Shown: one piece after another, positions 44,066 to 53,222 of the stretch
Position numbering within the stretch: the first letter of the stretch is position 1
How the letters are laid out: each line of letters starts with the position of its first letter
Assembly (NCBI RefSeq): GCF_017874535.1
Contig: NZ_JAGGLS010000003.1
Location: forward strand, 62,001 to 126,000
Length of the DNA: 64,000 nt
Direction: 5' to 3'
From: Anaerococcus nagyae
Lineage (GTDB): Bacteria > Bacillota > Clostridia > Tissierellales > Peptoniphilaceae
Notes under the pieces: model-generated
What the model was told of the DNA's origin: nothing
The model's database searches: none
What the model saw: only the letters and a program-made list of their open reading frames with translations
Translations under genes and position numbers: made by a program

Positions 44066-47000
44066 ATGACAATTACTAGAGCAATGAAGACTATGGACGG
44101 TAATACAGCTGCAGCTCACGTATCATATGCATTTACTGATGTTGCAACTATTTACCCAATCACACCATCTTCACCAATGCCAGAGTCTGTTGATGTTTGG
44201 TCATCAAATGGACGTAAAAATGTTTTTGATAGAGAAGTAATGGTAAAAGAGCTACAATCTGAAGCAGGTGCAGCAGCAGCTGTTCACGGTTCACTTGCAG
44301 CAGGAGCACTTACTACTACATATACAGCCAGCCAAGGATTATTATTAATGATACCTAATATGTATAAAGTCGCTGGTGAAAGATTACCAGGTGTATTCCA
44401 TGTTGCAGCAAGAACTGTAGCTACTCAATCACTTTCTATCTATGGCGACCACTCAGACGTTATGGCAGCTAGACAAACAGGTTGTGCTATGCTTTGCTCA
44501 AACTCTGTTCAAGAAGTAATGGACTTATCTCCAGTAGCTCACTTAGCAGCTATAAAGGGACGTCTTCCATTCATTAACTTCTTCGATGGGTTTAGAACAA
44601 GTCACGAAATTCAAAAAATCGAAGTTTGGGATTATGACACACTTAAAGATTTAGTAGACTATGATGCTGTTGATGAATTCAAAAATAATTCATTAAATCC
44701 AGAAAGACCAAAACACATGGGTACAGCAGAAAAGAATACTTATTTCCAAAGATATGTTGCTTCTAACCCAGCTTATACAGATATGATTGGTATAGTTGAA
44801 GATTATATGCACCAAATCAATGATTTAATTGGTACAAATTATGAATTATTCAACTACTACGGTGCTGATGATGCAGAAAATATCATAGTAGCTATGGGTT
44901 CATTCTGCCAAGCAGCTCGTGAAACAATTGATGTTTTATTAGAAGAAGGACAAAAAGTAGGTTTAGTAGAAGTTCACTTATATAGACCATTCTCAACTGA
45001 ACATTTATTAAAAGCTATTCCTCAATCAGTTAAGAAAATAGCTGTTCTTGATAGAACAAAAGAAAAAGGTGCTGAAGGACAACCTCTACACTTAGACGTT
45101 AAATCAGCATTCTACGGACAAGAAAATGCTCCAGAAATCTTTAGTGGTGTTTACGGACTTGCTGGTAAGGACACAATTCCAGCTGACGTTAAAGCAGTAT
45201 TTGATAATTTAGCAAAAGCTGATACTAAAGAAGGATTCACACTTGCTATTAACGATGATGTTACCAATACATCTTTAGAAAGAGATGATTTCAAAGTACG
45301 TCAAGAAGGAACAACAAGATGTAAGTTCTGGGGATTCGGATCTGACGGTACTGTTGGTGCTAATAAACAAGCTATCAAAATCATTGGTGATAATACAGAC
45401 ATGTATGCTCAAGGATACTTTGATTATGACTCTAAAAAATCAGGTGGTTTAACAGTATCTCACTTAAGATTTGGTAAAGATCCAATCAGATCAACATACT
45501 TACTAGATGAAGCTGATTTTATGTCATGTTCTAAACAAGCATACGTTAATCAATATGACTTATTAGCAGGACTTAAAGATGGTGGTACATTCTTACTTAA
45601 CTGCGTATGGAGTGAAGACGAATTAGACCAACACATTCCAGCTAATATGAAAAGATATATGGCTGAACATGATATCAATTTCTACATTATTGACGCATCA
45701 CATATTGCTCAAGATTTAGGACTTGGTTCAAGAACAAACATGATTATGCAAGCAGCTTTCTTCAACCTTTCACAAGTACTTCCAATTGATGATGCAGTAG
45801 GATACTTAAAAGACTCTATCGTTAAATCATATGGTCACAAAGGTGATGACATTGTAAACATGAATTATTCAGCTGTAGATGCAGGACTTACTGCAGCTAA
45901 GAAAATAGAAATACCTGCTGAATGGGCTAATGCGCAAGACGAAGCAAAAGAAGAAAACGGAGAAGTTTCTGAATTTGTTAAAAATATTTTAAGACCAATG
46001 ATAGAACAAAAAGAAGATGATATTCCAGTATCAGCTTTCACAGATCTTGATCTTGAAAATGGTGAATTCCCATCAGGTACAACAGAATATGAAAAACGTG
46101 GTATAGCTCTTAATGTACCAGAATGGCAAATGGATAACTGCATCCAATGTAACCAATGTTCATTTGTTTGTCCACACGCTGTAATTAGACCATTCTTAGT
46201 AACTGAAGACGAAAAAGCTAACGCTCCAGAAAACTTCAATACTAAAAAAGCTATCGGCAAGGGTATGGATGAATATGAATTTAGAATTCAAGTTTCTCCA
46301 TTAGACTGTACTGGTTGTGGAAACTGTGCTGACATCTGTCCAGCTCCAAATAAAGCTCTTATCATGAAACCTTTTGAAGATCAAGTTGAAGAACAAAAAG
46401 AAAATTGGGCATATGCTCATGAAGAAGTTGGATACAAAGAAGATGTAATGGATGATAAAAACCTTAAAGGAAGCCAATTCAAACAACCATTACTTCAATT
46501 CTCAGGTGCTTGTGCAGGATGTGGTGAAACACCATATGCTAAATTAGTAACTCAATTATTCGGTGACAGAATGTATATTGCAAATGCTACAGGTTGTTCA
46601 TCAATTTGGGGAGCAAGTGCACCAGCTATGTCATATACAAAGAACCTTCAATCAGGTAAGGGTCCAGCTTGGGGCAACTCATTATTTGAAGATGCAGCTG
46701 AATACGGATACGGTATGAAACTTGCAGCAGAATCAAATAAATACCTACTTGAAAACTATATGAACAAATTCTTAGAACTTAACATTGAATCTCCATATAA
46801 TGAAGCATTCAAGATGTGGATTGAAGGAAAAGAAGATGTTAATGCTTCTAAAGAAGCTACAGCTAAGATCTTAAATCTTCAAGATGAAAAAGTTGATAAT
46901 GAAGAAGCTTCTGATTTAGTTAAGAAAATTCTTACACTTAAAGATTACATGATCAAAAAATCTATGTGGATCTTCGGTGGTGACGGATGGAGCTATGATA

Positions 47001-47605
47001 TCGGATTTGGTGGTGTAGATCATGTATTAGCAAGTGGTGAAAACATCAATATCTTAGTATTCGATACAGAAGTATATTCAAATACAGGTGGACAAAGTTC
47101 TAAATCTACTCCATTATCAGCAGTAGCACAATTTGCTGCATCTGGTAAGAAAGTACGTAAAAAAGATCTTGGTTTAATGATGACATCTTATGGATATATC
47201 TATGTAGCACAAGTTGCTATGGGTGCTAACCAAAACCAAACATTAAAAGCTATCAAAGAAGCTGAAAGCTATGATGGACCATCTCTAATAATCGCATACG
47301 CACCATGTATTAACCACGGTATCAGAGTTGGTATGGGTAAATCTCAATTTAGAGAAAAACAAGCTGTTGAAGCTGGTTACTGGCACTTATGGAGATTTGA
47401 CCCAAGACTTGCTGACGAGGGCAAAAATCCATTCCAATTAGATTCCAAAGAACCAACAGAATCATTCCAAGAATTCTTACAAGGTGAGGTAAGATACTCT
47501 TCACTTAAGAGATCATTCCCAGAAACAGCAGATGAATTATATGCTGAGGCAGAAAAAGCTGCTAATGAGAGATATAACACATATAAGAGACTTGCTGGAA
47601 AATAA
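44066..47605 (+). CDS. nifJ: Pyruvate:ferredoxin (flavodoxin) oxidoreductase, single chain
   Basis: Oxidises pyruvate to acetyl-CoA and CO2 and reduces ferredoxin; central to anaerobic energy metabolism. It is 1179 residues, the full five-domain fused form. The N-terminal domain starts MKTMDGNTAAAHVSYAFTD. The ferredoxin domain has two 4Fe-4S motifs, CIQCNQCSFVCPHAVIRP (near 692) and CTGCGNCADICP (near 748). The proximal cluster Cys appear in CAGCGETPY and CSSIWG. The TPP site is GDGWSYDIGFGGVDH with EVYSNTGGQSSKS (near 990). Codon use is biased toward a narrow set compared with neighbours, as expected of a highly expressed gene. Strong promoter and terminator make it a single-gene unit. Confidence 0.98.
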   Translation: MTITRAMKTMDGNTAAAHVSYAFTDVATIYPITPSSPMPESVDVWSSNGRKNVFDREVMVKELQSEAGAAAAVHGSLAAGALTTTYTASQGLLLMIPNMYKVAGERLPGVFHVAARTVATQSLSIYGDHSDVMAARQTGCAMLCSNSVQEVMDLSPVAHLAAIKGRLPFINFFDGFRTSHEIQKIEVWDYDTLKDLVDYDAVDEFKNNSLNPERPKHMGTAEKNTYFQRYVASNPAYTDMIGIVEDYMHQINDLIGTNYELFNYYGADDAENIIVAMGSFCQAARETIDVLLEEGQKVGLVEVHLYRPFSTEHLLKAIPQSVKKIAVLDRTKEKGAEGQPLHLDVKSAFYGQENAPEIFSGVYGLAGKDTIPADVKAVFDNLAKADTKEGFTLAINDDVTNTSLERDDFKVRQEGTTRCKFWGFGSDGTVGANKQAIKIIGDNTDMYAQGYFDYDSKKSGGLTVSHLRFGKDPIRSTYLLDEADFMSCSKQAYVNQYDLLAGLKDGGTFLLNCVWSEDELDQHIPANMKRYMAEHDINFYIIDASHIAQDLGLGSRTNMIMQAAFFNLSQVLPIDDAVGYLKDSIVKSYGHKGDDIVNMNYSAVDAGLTAAKKIEIPAEWANAQDEAKEENGEVSEFVKNILRPMIEQKEDDIPVSAFTDLDLENGEFPSGTTEYEKRGIALNVPEWQMDNCIQCNQCSFVCPHAVIRPFLVTEDEKANAPENFNTKKAIGKGMDEYEFRIQVSPLDCTGCGNCADICPAPNKALIMKPFEDQVEEQKENWAYAHEEVGYKEDVMDDKNLKGSQFKQPLLQFSGACAGCGETPYAKLVTQLFGDRMYIANATGCSSIWGASAPAMSYTKNLQSGKGPAWGNSLFEDAAEYGYGMKLAAESNKYLLENYMNKFLELNIESPYNEAFKMWIEGKEDVNASKEATAKILNLQDEKVDNEEASDLVKKILTLKDYMIKKSMWIFGGDGWSYDIGFGGVDHVLASGENINILVFDTEVYSNTGGQSSKSTPLSAVAQFAASGKKVRKKDLGLMMTSYGYIYVAQVAMGANQNQTLKAIKEAESYDGPSLIIAYAPCINHGIRVGMGKSQFREKQAVEAGYWHLWRFDPRLADEGKNPFQLDSKEPTESFQEFLQGEVRYSSLKRSFPETADELYAEAEKAANERYNTYKRLAGK

Positions 47606-47618
47606 GAATATTTAATAA

Positions 47619-47649
47619 AAATCGCCAATTGATTTTGGCGATTTTTTTA
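47619..47649 (+). terminator. Terminator after nifJ
   Basis: AATCGCCAA pairs with TTGGCGATT (47635-47643) across about 6 nt, with seven T at the end. Confidence 0.93.
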
Positions 47650-47663
47650 TGTCCAGATTTATT

Positions 47664-47693
47664 ATGACTAAAGTAAAGTCTTTATGGTATAAT
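47664..47693 (+). promoter_or_regulatory. Promoter of the yloU-fakA-recG operon
   Basis: -10 TATAAT (47688-47693) with an extended TGG just before it. The -35 candidate ATGACT (47664-47669) is at 18 bp. RBS AGGGAGG and ATG 47734 follow. Confidence 0.6.
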
Positions 47694-47733
47694 AAACTAA
47701 TAAAAGTATATAGTTTTACTATAGGGAGGAAAT

Positions 47734-48087
47734 ATGGCTATTAAATATGTAAACCATTATGGCAAAGTCACAATCGATGATTCAGTGATTGCAAATATAG
47801 TTGCAGCTACTGTTATGGAATCATACGGTGTAGTTGGCCTTGCATCTCGTTCTACAAAAGATGATATATATGAACTCTTAAGACTGGATAATATGTCTAA
47901 GGGTGTAGAAATAATTAGAAATGATGATGGAACTTTAAGTATAAATATTTCTATTTTTATTCTTTATGGGGTAAGAATAGCAGTGGTTGCCCAAAATATT
48001 ATAGACAATGTGAAATATAAGTTAGAGAAGTCTTTATATGTTAGGGTATCAGATGTGAATATTTTAGTGCAAGGAATTAATAAGTAG
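47734..48087 (+). CDS. Asp23/Gls24-family protein (YloU)
   Basis: Small conserved envelope-stress-type protein, 117 residues. The family pattern begins GKVTIDDSVIANIVAATVMESYGVVGLASRS and continues with SINISIFILYGVRIAVVAQNI. It has no membrane helix; relatives are membrane-associated through partners. It lies upstream of the DAK2-domain gene (6-nt gap), as yloU-yloV in Bacillus. A second member of the family is at 55051 in the efp operon, so this genome window holds two. Its exact role is not known. Confidence 0.9.
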   Translation: MAIKYVNHYGKVTIDDSVIANIVAATVMESYGVVGLASRSTKDDIYELLRLDNMSKGVEIIRNDDGTLSINISIFILYGVRIAVVAQNIIDNVKYKLEKSLYVRVSDVNILVQGINK

Positions 48088-48093
48088 GTGTTT

Positions 48094-49668
48094 ATGAGAC
48101 AAATCGATGCAAATAAGCTTCAACAGATGATTCATGGAGCTTATGAATTGTTAAATGAAAATAAAGAAATGGTAAATGAACTGAATGTATTTCCAGTTCC
48201 TGATGGCGATACAGGCACAAATATGACCATGACAATGAAATCAGGTGTTGATAAGGTAAATCAGTTAAATGGTACAAGTGCTGATGAAATTGCAAAAGCT
48301 CTATCGCAAGGAACTTTGATGGGCGCTCGCGGTAACTCAGGAGTTATTCTTTCTCAATTAGTAAGAGGTTTATCAAAGGCTATTAAAGGTAAAAGTATTA
48401 TAGATTTATCGGATATTCCTGAAATATTTAATATAGCTAATAAAACTGCGTATAAGGCTGTTATGAAGCCTACTGAAGGAACTATACTTACAGTTAGTCA
48501 AAAAATGACTGATAAAGCTAATGAAATATACAAAAATGATATTGAACTTGATCAATATTTATATGAAATTATTAGTGCAGGTCAAAAAGCTCTTGATAAT
48601 ACACCAAATCAATTGCCAGTATTAAAAGAGGCGGGTGTAGTAGATTCAGGTGGACAAGGATTAATAGTCTTGTTAAGAGGTGCTTTTTCTGCCTTAAATA
48701 GTGATATCAAGCTAGGAGAAATTATACCAGCCACTAAAGAAGATAAAAAAGATCTTGCTTATGAATTTAGTTTTGAGTTGGCTACAACTGATGAATCTTA
48801 TAAAACTGTAAAAAAATCACTTGATACAATAGCTGATGATATTGAAGAGTCATTTGAAGATGAAGTTTTAAGGGCAAAACTTAAAACAGATAATATTAGC
48901 GGATTAATACAAATGCTTACAGAATATGGAGTAATCCTTCATGCTGAGCTTACAAATCTAAAACCTGACCTTAGTTCTATAAAAGCAAAGAAAAAACAAG
49001 AAGCTAAAAGGTATGGATTTATAGCTGTTAGCAGAGGCGACGGATATGATGCAATACTTAAAAGTATGAATATCGATCAGATTATTTCAGGTGGTCAAAC
49101 AATGAATCCATCAACTGAGGATATTTATAATTCTTTAGAAAAAGTTAATGCTGAAAATATAATAATATTCCCTAACAATAAAAATATAATCATGAGTGCT
49201 AAGCAAGCAACAGAACTAACAGATAAAAATGCAGTAGTTATTGAAACAAGATCTATACCAGAAACTTTTGCTGCTATGTTAGAATTTGATTATGAAAGTA
49301 GTCTTGAAGAAAATACAGAATCCATGAAGGAAGCTATAGAGGATATCCATGTTGGAGAGATTTCTACTTCTATTAGAGATACATCTGTTGGAGGTGTAGA
49401 AATCAAAAAAGATGACTACCTTAGTATTTTGGATGGTAATATAATTGCATCTGAAAGCAAAATTGAAAATTCGGTTTTAAAAATTGTTGATAGAGCTTTA
49501 GAAGAAGATAGAGCTATTTCTTTAGTCACTGTTTACTACGGACAAGAAGTAGATAAAAAGGAAGCTAAAGATGTAGTTAAAAAGCTTAGTAAAAGACATA
49601 AGGATATTGATGTTGACCTAGTTTATGGTGGTCAACCAGTTTATTATTACACAATCACATTGGAATAA
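48094..49668 (+). CDS. fakA: Fatty acid kinase catalytic subunit FakA (YloV, DAK2 domain)
   Basis: ATP-binding kinase that phosphorylates exogenous fatty acids held by FakB. It is 524 residues from ATG 48094, chosen because TAGGTG lies just upstream; GTG 48088 would use up that site. The N-terminal DhaL/DAK2 domain has NVFPVPDGDTGTNMTMT (Asp ligands of Mg-ATP, near 30-45) and GARGNSGVILSQL. A middle domain and a C-terminal domain (SIRDTSVGGVEIKKDDYLSI) complete the FakA layout. It overlaps recG by one base. No fakB or plsX is in the window. Confidence 0.93.
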   Translation: MRQIDANKLQQMIHGAYELLNENKEMVNELNVFPVPDGDTGTNMTMTMKSGVDKVNQLNGTSADEIAKALSQGTLMGARGNSGVILSQLVRGLSKAIKGKSIIDLSDIPEIFNIANKTAYKAVMKPTEGTILTVSQKMTDKANEIYKNDIELDQYLYEIISAGQKALDNTPNQLPVLKEAGVVDSGGQGLIVLLRGAFSALNSDIKLGEIIPATKEDKKDLAYEFSFELATTDESYKTVKKSLDTIADDIEESFEDEVLRAKLKTDNISGLIQMLTEYGVILHAELTNLKPDLSSIKAKKKQEAKRYGFIAVSRGDGYDAILKSMNIDQIISGGQTMNPSTEDIYNSLEKVNAENIIIFPNNKNIIMSAKQATELTDKNAVVIETRSIPETFAAMLEFDYESSLEENTESMKEAIEDIHVGEISTSIRDTSVGGVEIKKDDYLSILDGNIIASESKIENSVLKIVDRALEEDRAISLVTVYYGQEVDKKEAKDVVKKLSKRHKDIDVDLVYGGQPVYYYTITLE

Positions 49669-51656
49669 TGAAACTAATAGACTTAAAGGGAATAGGACCT
49701 AAAAAAGAAGAATTACTTAATAAGCTAGGTATTTATACTGTAAGTGACTTATACAATTATTATCCAACAAGTTTTGAAGATAGAACTCATAGGATGATAG
49801 TTAGCAAAGCTAATCCTGATATTAAATACTATTTTGAATGGGAAATAGTCAGCAAGTCTTATCAAGTTCAAACGAAAAATGGCATAATAACTTATCTTTA
49901 TGCTTTTGAAAAAGACTCAAATCAAAAGATAAAAATTTTATGGTTTAATGATAGATTTTCACATCAAAAGCTGTCTATGTCAAATACCTATAAATTCTAT
50001 ACAAAGATTAATAAAAATAAGGAAGTATATGAAGCGGTTAATCCTATTTTTTGTAAAAAAGATGAAAGTATAATAGGAAACATAATTGCAATATATTCCC
50101 TAACATCTGGTATAAATCAAAAACAAATATCTGATTTTATAGAAAAAGCTTTAGAGAATTATGATAGCAAAGAAGAAATATTTGACAAAGAATTGCTAGA
50201 GAAGTTCTCTCAATCTAGTAAGTATGATAATTTAAAAGAAGTTCATTTTCCAAAGGATAGAAAAAGCCTTATAAAGGCTAAATCAGAACTTAAAATAAAT
50301 GATTTTGTAAGGGAATTAATTTATATTGACTTTATAGATAAAAAACTTCAAAGAAGACAAGAACTAAGATTAAACTACAATTTAGATAATATCCTAGAAA
50401 AGCTAGACTTTACACTTACAAGATCTCAGTTTATTTCCTTAAATGAAATACTAAAAGATGCTTCAGATGAAATAATCATGAATAGACTCTTGATAGGAGA
50501 TGTAGGTTCAGGGAAAACGATAATAGCTTTAATTGTTATGATAATATTTGGTCTAAATGATTACCAATCAGCAATGATGGTTCCTACCGAAGTTTTGGCA
50601 AATCAACAATTTGAGAAAAATTTAGCTTTTATAGAGTCATTTGGATTGAAAGCAGCTCTTCTTACTGGGTCAGTTAAAGATAAAGCTGATCTTAAAAAGA
50701 GTATAGCAAGGGGAGATATTGATATAGTAATAGGCACTCACGCTCTTATTCAAGATGATGTAAGTTTTAAAGATTTGAGATTTGTAGTTAATGATGAGCA
50801 GCACAGATTTGGAGTCGGACAAAGGCAGGCATTAGGTGCTAAAGCGGAGTCAGTGAATTATCTAACAATGACTGCTACTCCAATTCCAAGAACTATTTCT
50901 CTAAGGCTTGCTCAAATACTAGATTTATCTATAATAAATGAGCTACCAAGGGGTAGAAAACCTATTGTAACAAAAGTTATTGCTAAAAATAGAGAAGAAA
51001 TATTATTTAATGAGATATCTTTTAATTTAGACAGTGGTAGACAAGTATATATAGTTTCTAATAATATAGATGCAGATGATGATAATAGTGTAGAAAAATT
51101 ATACAAACGTTATAAAACACGTTTTAAAAACAAAAATATAAAAAGACTTCACGGCAATTTGAAAGCTACAGATAAAGAAAAAACATTAAAGGACTTTAGT
51201 GCTGGAAGAGTAGACATACTTATTTCAACAACTGTTATTGAAGTAGGTATTGATGTAGCTAATGCAAATACCATGGTTATATATAATGCAAATAACTTTG
51301 GCTTATCATCTCTCCATCAGCTAAGAGGCAGAGTAGGACGTGGACCTTACGAATCTTATTGCTATTTAGTGGCCCAAAATATAAAAGAAGATGCTAAGCT
51401 TAATATTTTAGTTAATAATGACAATGGATTTGAGATAGCAAAAAAAGATTTTGAGCTTAGAGGTGGTGGTAAGATTTTATCATCAATCCAACATGGTAAA
51501 AATTTAGACCAAGTAGAATATATGTCAATGACAAGTGAAGAGATAGAAAAAAGTTTTGAAATTTTTCAATTTCTTAAGGATAATGATTATAAGGGAGTTA
51601 ATTTCTCTTATATAGAAAAATTTTTCACATATGATAGAAGGATAATATTAAACTAA
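49668..51656 (+). CDS. recG: ATP-dependent DNA helicase RecG
   Basis: Reverses stalled replication forks and processes branched DNA. It is 662 residues, near the usual 680. The N-terminal wedge (OB) domain begins LKGIGPKKEELLNKLGIYTVSDLYNYYP. Helicase motifs: LIGDVGSGKT (Walker A, near 276), VVNDEQHRFGVGQRQAL (DEQH in place of DEEH), TMTATPIPRT, STTVIEVGIDVANANTMVI and HQLRGRVGRGPYESYC. The C-terminal translocation hairpin region is FELRGGGKILSSIQHG; most members have RGpGd, so the Gly-Gly-Lys is unusual. It overlaps rsmD by one base. Confidence 0.96.
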   Translation: MKLIDLKGIGPKKEELLNKLGIYTVSDLYNYYPTSFEDRTHRMIVSKANPDIKYYFEWEIVSKSYQVQTKNGIITYLYAFEKDSNQKIKILWFNDRFSHQKLSMSNTYKFYTKINKNKEVYEAVNPIFCKKDESIIGNIIAIYSLTSGINQKQISDFIEKALENYDSKEEIFDKELLEKFSQSSKYDNLKEVHFPKDRKSLIKAKSELKINDFVRELIYIDFIDKKLQRRQELRLNYNLDNILEKLDFTLTRSQFISLNEILKDASDEIIMNRLLIGDVGSGKTIIALIVMIIFGLNDYQSAMMVPTEVLANQQFEKNLAFIESFGLKAALLTGSVKDKADLKKSIARGDIDIVIGTHALIQDDVSFKDLRFVVNDEQHRFGVGQRQALGAKAESVNYLTMTATPIPRTISLRLAQILDLSIINELPRGRKPIVTKVIAKNREEILFNEISFNLDSGRQVYIVSNNIDADDDNSVEKLYKRYKTRFKNKNIKRLHGNLKATDKEKTLKDFSAGRVDILISTTVIEVGIDVANANTMVIYNANNFGLSSLHQLRGRVGRGPYESYCYLVAQNIKEDAKLNILVNNDNGFEIAKKDFELRGGGKILSSIQHGKNLDQVEYMSMTSEEIEKSFEIFQFLKDNDYKGVNFSYIEKFFTYDRRIILN

Positions 51657-52198
51657 TGAGAGTTGTTGCAGGAAAATATAAGGGTTTTAATTTAGATGCC
51701 CCAAAACATAAAAATACTAGACCTACGGATAATAAAGTAAAAGAAGCTATATTTGATATGCTATATCCAATAAAAAAAGAATCTACTGCCTTAGATCTTT
51801 TTTCAGGCAGTGGACAAATTGGTATAGAATTCTTATCTAGGGGTTTAAAGCTTGTATGCTTTAATGAAATAGATAATTCTAGTTTTAGGGTATTAAAGGC
51901 AAATCTTGCCAAAATTAAAGATGATAATTACATACTTAACAAACTTGATTATAAATTAGCATTAGAGACTTATAGAGATAAAGATATAAAATTCGACTAT
52001 GTATTTTTAGATCCTCCTTATGATAAAGATTTCATAGACCATAGTCTTAGACTCATATTAGATTATGAATTGTTAAATGAGGAAGGTATAGTAATAACAG
52101 AATCAGATAGAGAATTAAATTTTAGTGAAAAATATGATTTTTATCTATATAAAGAAAAAACATATGGAAGGAAGATAATTAAGATTTATATAAAATGA
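51656..52198 (+). CDS. rsmD: 16S rRNA (guanine-966-N2)-methyltransferase
   Basis: Methylates G966 of 16S rRNA during 30S assembly. It is 180 residues. Opening MRVVAGKYKGFNLDAPKHKNTRPTDNKVKEAIF is the family start with the RPT..KvrEaiF motif. The SAM loop is LDLFSGSGQIGIEFLSRG (near 45). The catalytic motif is LDPPYDKD (near 119, the D/N-PPY of N-methyltransferases). It overlaps coaD by four bases (ATGA), the standard rsmD-coaD pairing in Firmicutes. Confidence 0.95.
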   Translation: MRVVAGKYKGFNLDAPKHKNTRPTDNKVKEAIFDMLYPIKKESTALDLFSGSGQIGIEFLSRGLKLVCFNEIDNSSFRVLKANLAKIKDDNYILNKLDYKLALETYRDKDIKFDYVFLDPPYDKDFIDHSLRLILDYELLNEEGIVITESDRELNFSEKYDFYLYKEKTYGRKIIKIYIK

Positions 52199-52677
52199 AA
52201 GTAATATATCCAGGAAGTTTTGATCCACTAACTTATGGTCATCTTGATATTATTCAAAGGTTGGATAGTATGTATGATGAAGTTATAGTAGCAATTCTCA
52301 TAAATGAAGATAAAAAATCTTTGTTTTCTCTTAAGGAAAGAGAAGAAATGCTTAGAGTTGAGATTAAGGAAAATAAGCTAACCCATGTAACAATAAAATC
52401 ATTTGATGGTCTTTTGGTAAATTTTGCAAAAGAAGAAGATTGCAAAGTAATAGCAAGAGGACTTAGACTTATAGCTGATTATGAATATGAAAAAAATATA
52501 GCTAGAATAAATGCTTGTCTATATGAAGGTCTTGAAACAATATTTTTATTAGCTAATTCTAATTATTCGTTCATAAGCTCAAGTGGTGTCAAAGAAGTAG
52601 CAAGTTTTAAAGGTGAGATATCACCTTTTGTAAGTAAAAATGTAGAAAATAAAATTAAAGAGAAATACAACTACTAA
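52195..52677 (+). CDS. coaD: Pantetheine-phosphate adenylyltransferase
   Basis: Fourth step of coenzyme A synthesis: adenylates 4'-phosphopantetheine. It is 160 residues, the exact family size. The nucleotidyl-transferase signature YPGSFDPLTYGHLDII (residues 5-20) holds the T/HxGH-like YGH, and the ATP-binding C-terminal motif is FISSSGVKEVASFKG, where most members have ISSTxVRE. ARGLRLIADYEYE near 89 matches the conserved RGLR. It lies between rsmD and a coiled-coil gene. Confidence 0.97.
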   Translation: MKVIYPGSFDPLTYGHLDIIQRLDSMYDEVIVAILINEDKKSLFSLKEREEMLRVEIKENKLTHVTIKSFDGLLVNFAKEEDCKVIARGLRLIADYEYEKNIARINACLYEGLETIFLLANSNYSFISSSGVKEVASFKGEISPFVSKNVENKIKEKYNY

Positions 52678-52689
52678 GGGGGAAATCAA

Positions 52690-53175
52690 ATGGCAAGTAC
52701 AATAACAGAATTAATAAATGAGATGGAAGATGTTATGGATGAGGCTAGTGCTGTTCCATTTTCTAGAAAGGTATCGGTAGATCCAGATGAAATTTATGAA
52801 ATTCTTAACGAAATGAAAGATTCTTTACCACAAGAAATAAAACAAGCGGAATGGACTTACCAAGAAAAAGATAGAATTATTGGTGAAGCTAACTCAGAAG
52901 CTGATCAAAGGTTGGCACAAGCTGAAAAAGAAATTCAAAACTTCAAAGAACAAGCTAAGGTTCAATATCAAAAGATGATTTCAGAACATGAAATTACTTT
53001 ACAAGCTCGCACAGAAGCTGATAGAATTTTACAAGAAGCTGCTACTGAAGCAAATAAGATTAGACAACAATCTTATGAATATATTGATAAACTATTCTCA
53101 TCATCTTCAGAAAACTTCAGTCAATTAGCTCAACAGCTAGAAAAAAATAGAAGAAATATTCTTGAATCTAGATAA
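52690..53175 (+). CDS. Coiled-coil cytoplasmic protein of unknown function
   Basis: It is 161 residues with GGGGGAA-type ribosome site. Nearly the whole chain from residue 45 is a charged, Gln- and Ala-rich coiled coil (EANSEADQRLAQAEKEIQN, ARTEADRILQEAATEANKI). It has no membrane helix and no Cys. It resembles proteins that follow coaD in clostridia and are loosely labelled ATPase or ATP-synthase-b-like, a naming I would not rely on. DivIVA-like scaffolding is another possibility from the heptads. Conserved place after rsmD-coaD is the best clue. Ends before a shared convergent terminator. Confidence 0.75.
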   Translation: MASTITELINEMEDVMDEASAVPFSRKVSVDPDEIYEILNEMKDSLPQEIKQAEWTYQEKDRIIGEANSEADQRLAQAEKEIQNFKEQAKVQYQKMISEHEITLQARTEADRILQEAATEANKIRQQSYEYIDKLFSSSSENFSQLAQQLEKNRRNILESR

Positions 53176-53181
53176 CTTTGA

Positions 53182-53222
53182 AAGACGCTCTTAGAAATAC
53201 TAATAGCGTCTTATTTTTTTTG
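53182..53222. terminator. Terminator between the coiled-coil gene and tmcAL
   Basis: AAGACGCT (53182-53189) pairs with AGCGTCTT (53205-53212), then a run of T to 53221. It overlaps the last codons of the convergent tmcAL gene. Confidence 0.85.

Noticed and set aside
45865-46260. Minus-strand open frame of 131 codons
   Set aside because: Antisense to nifJ; explained by its strong codon bias.
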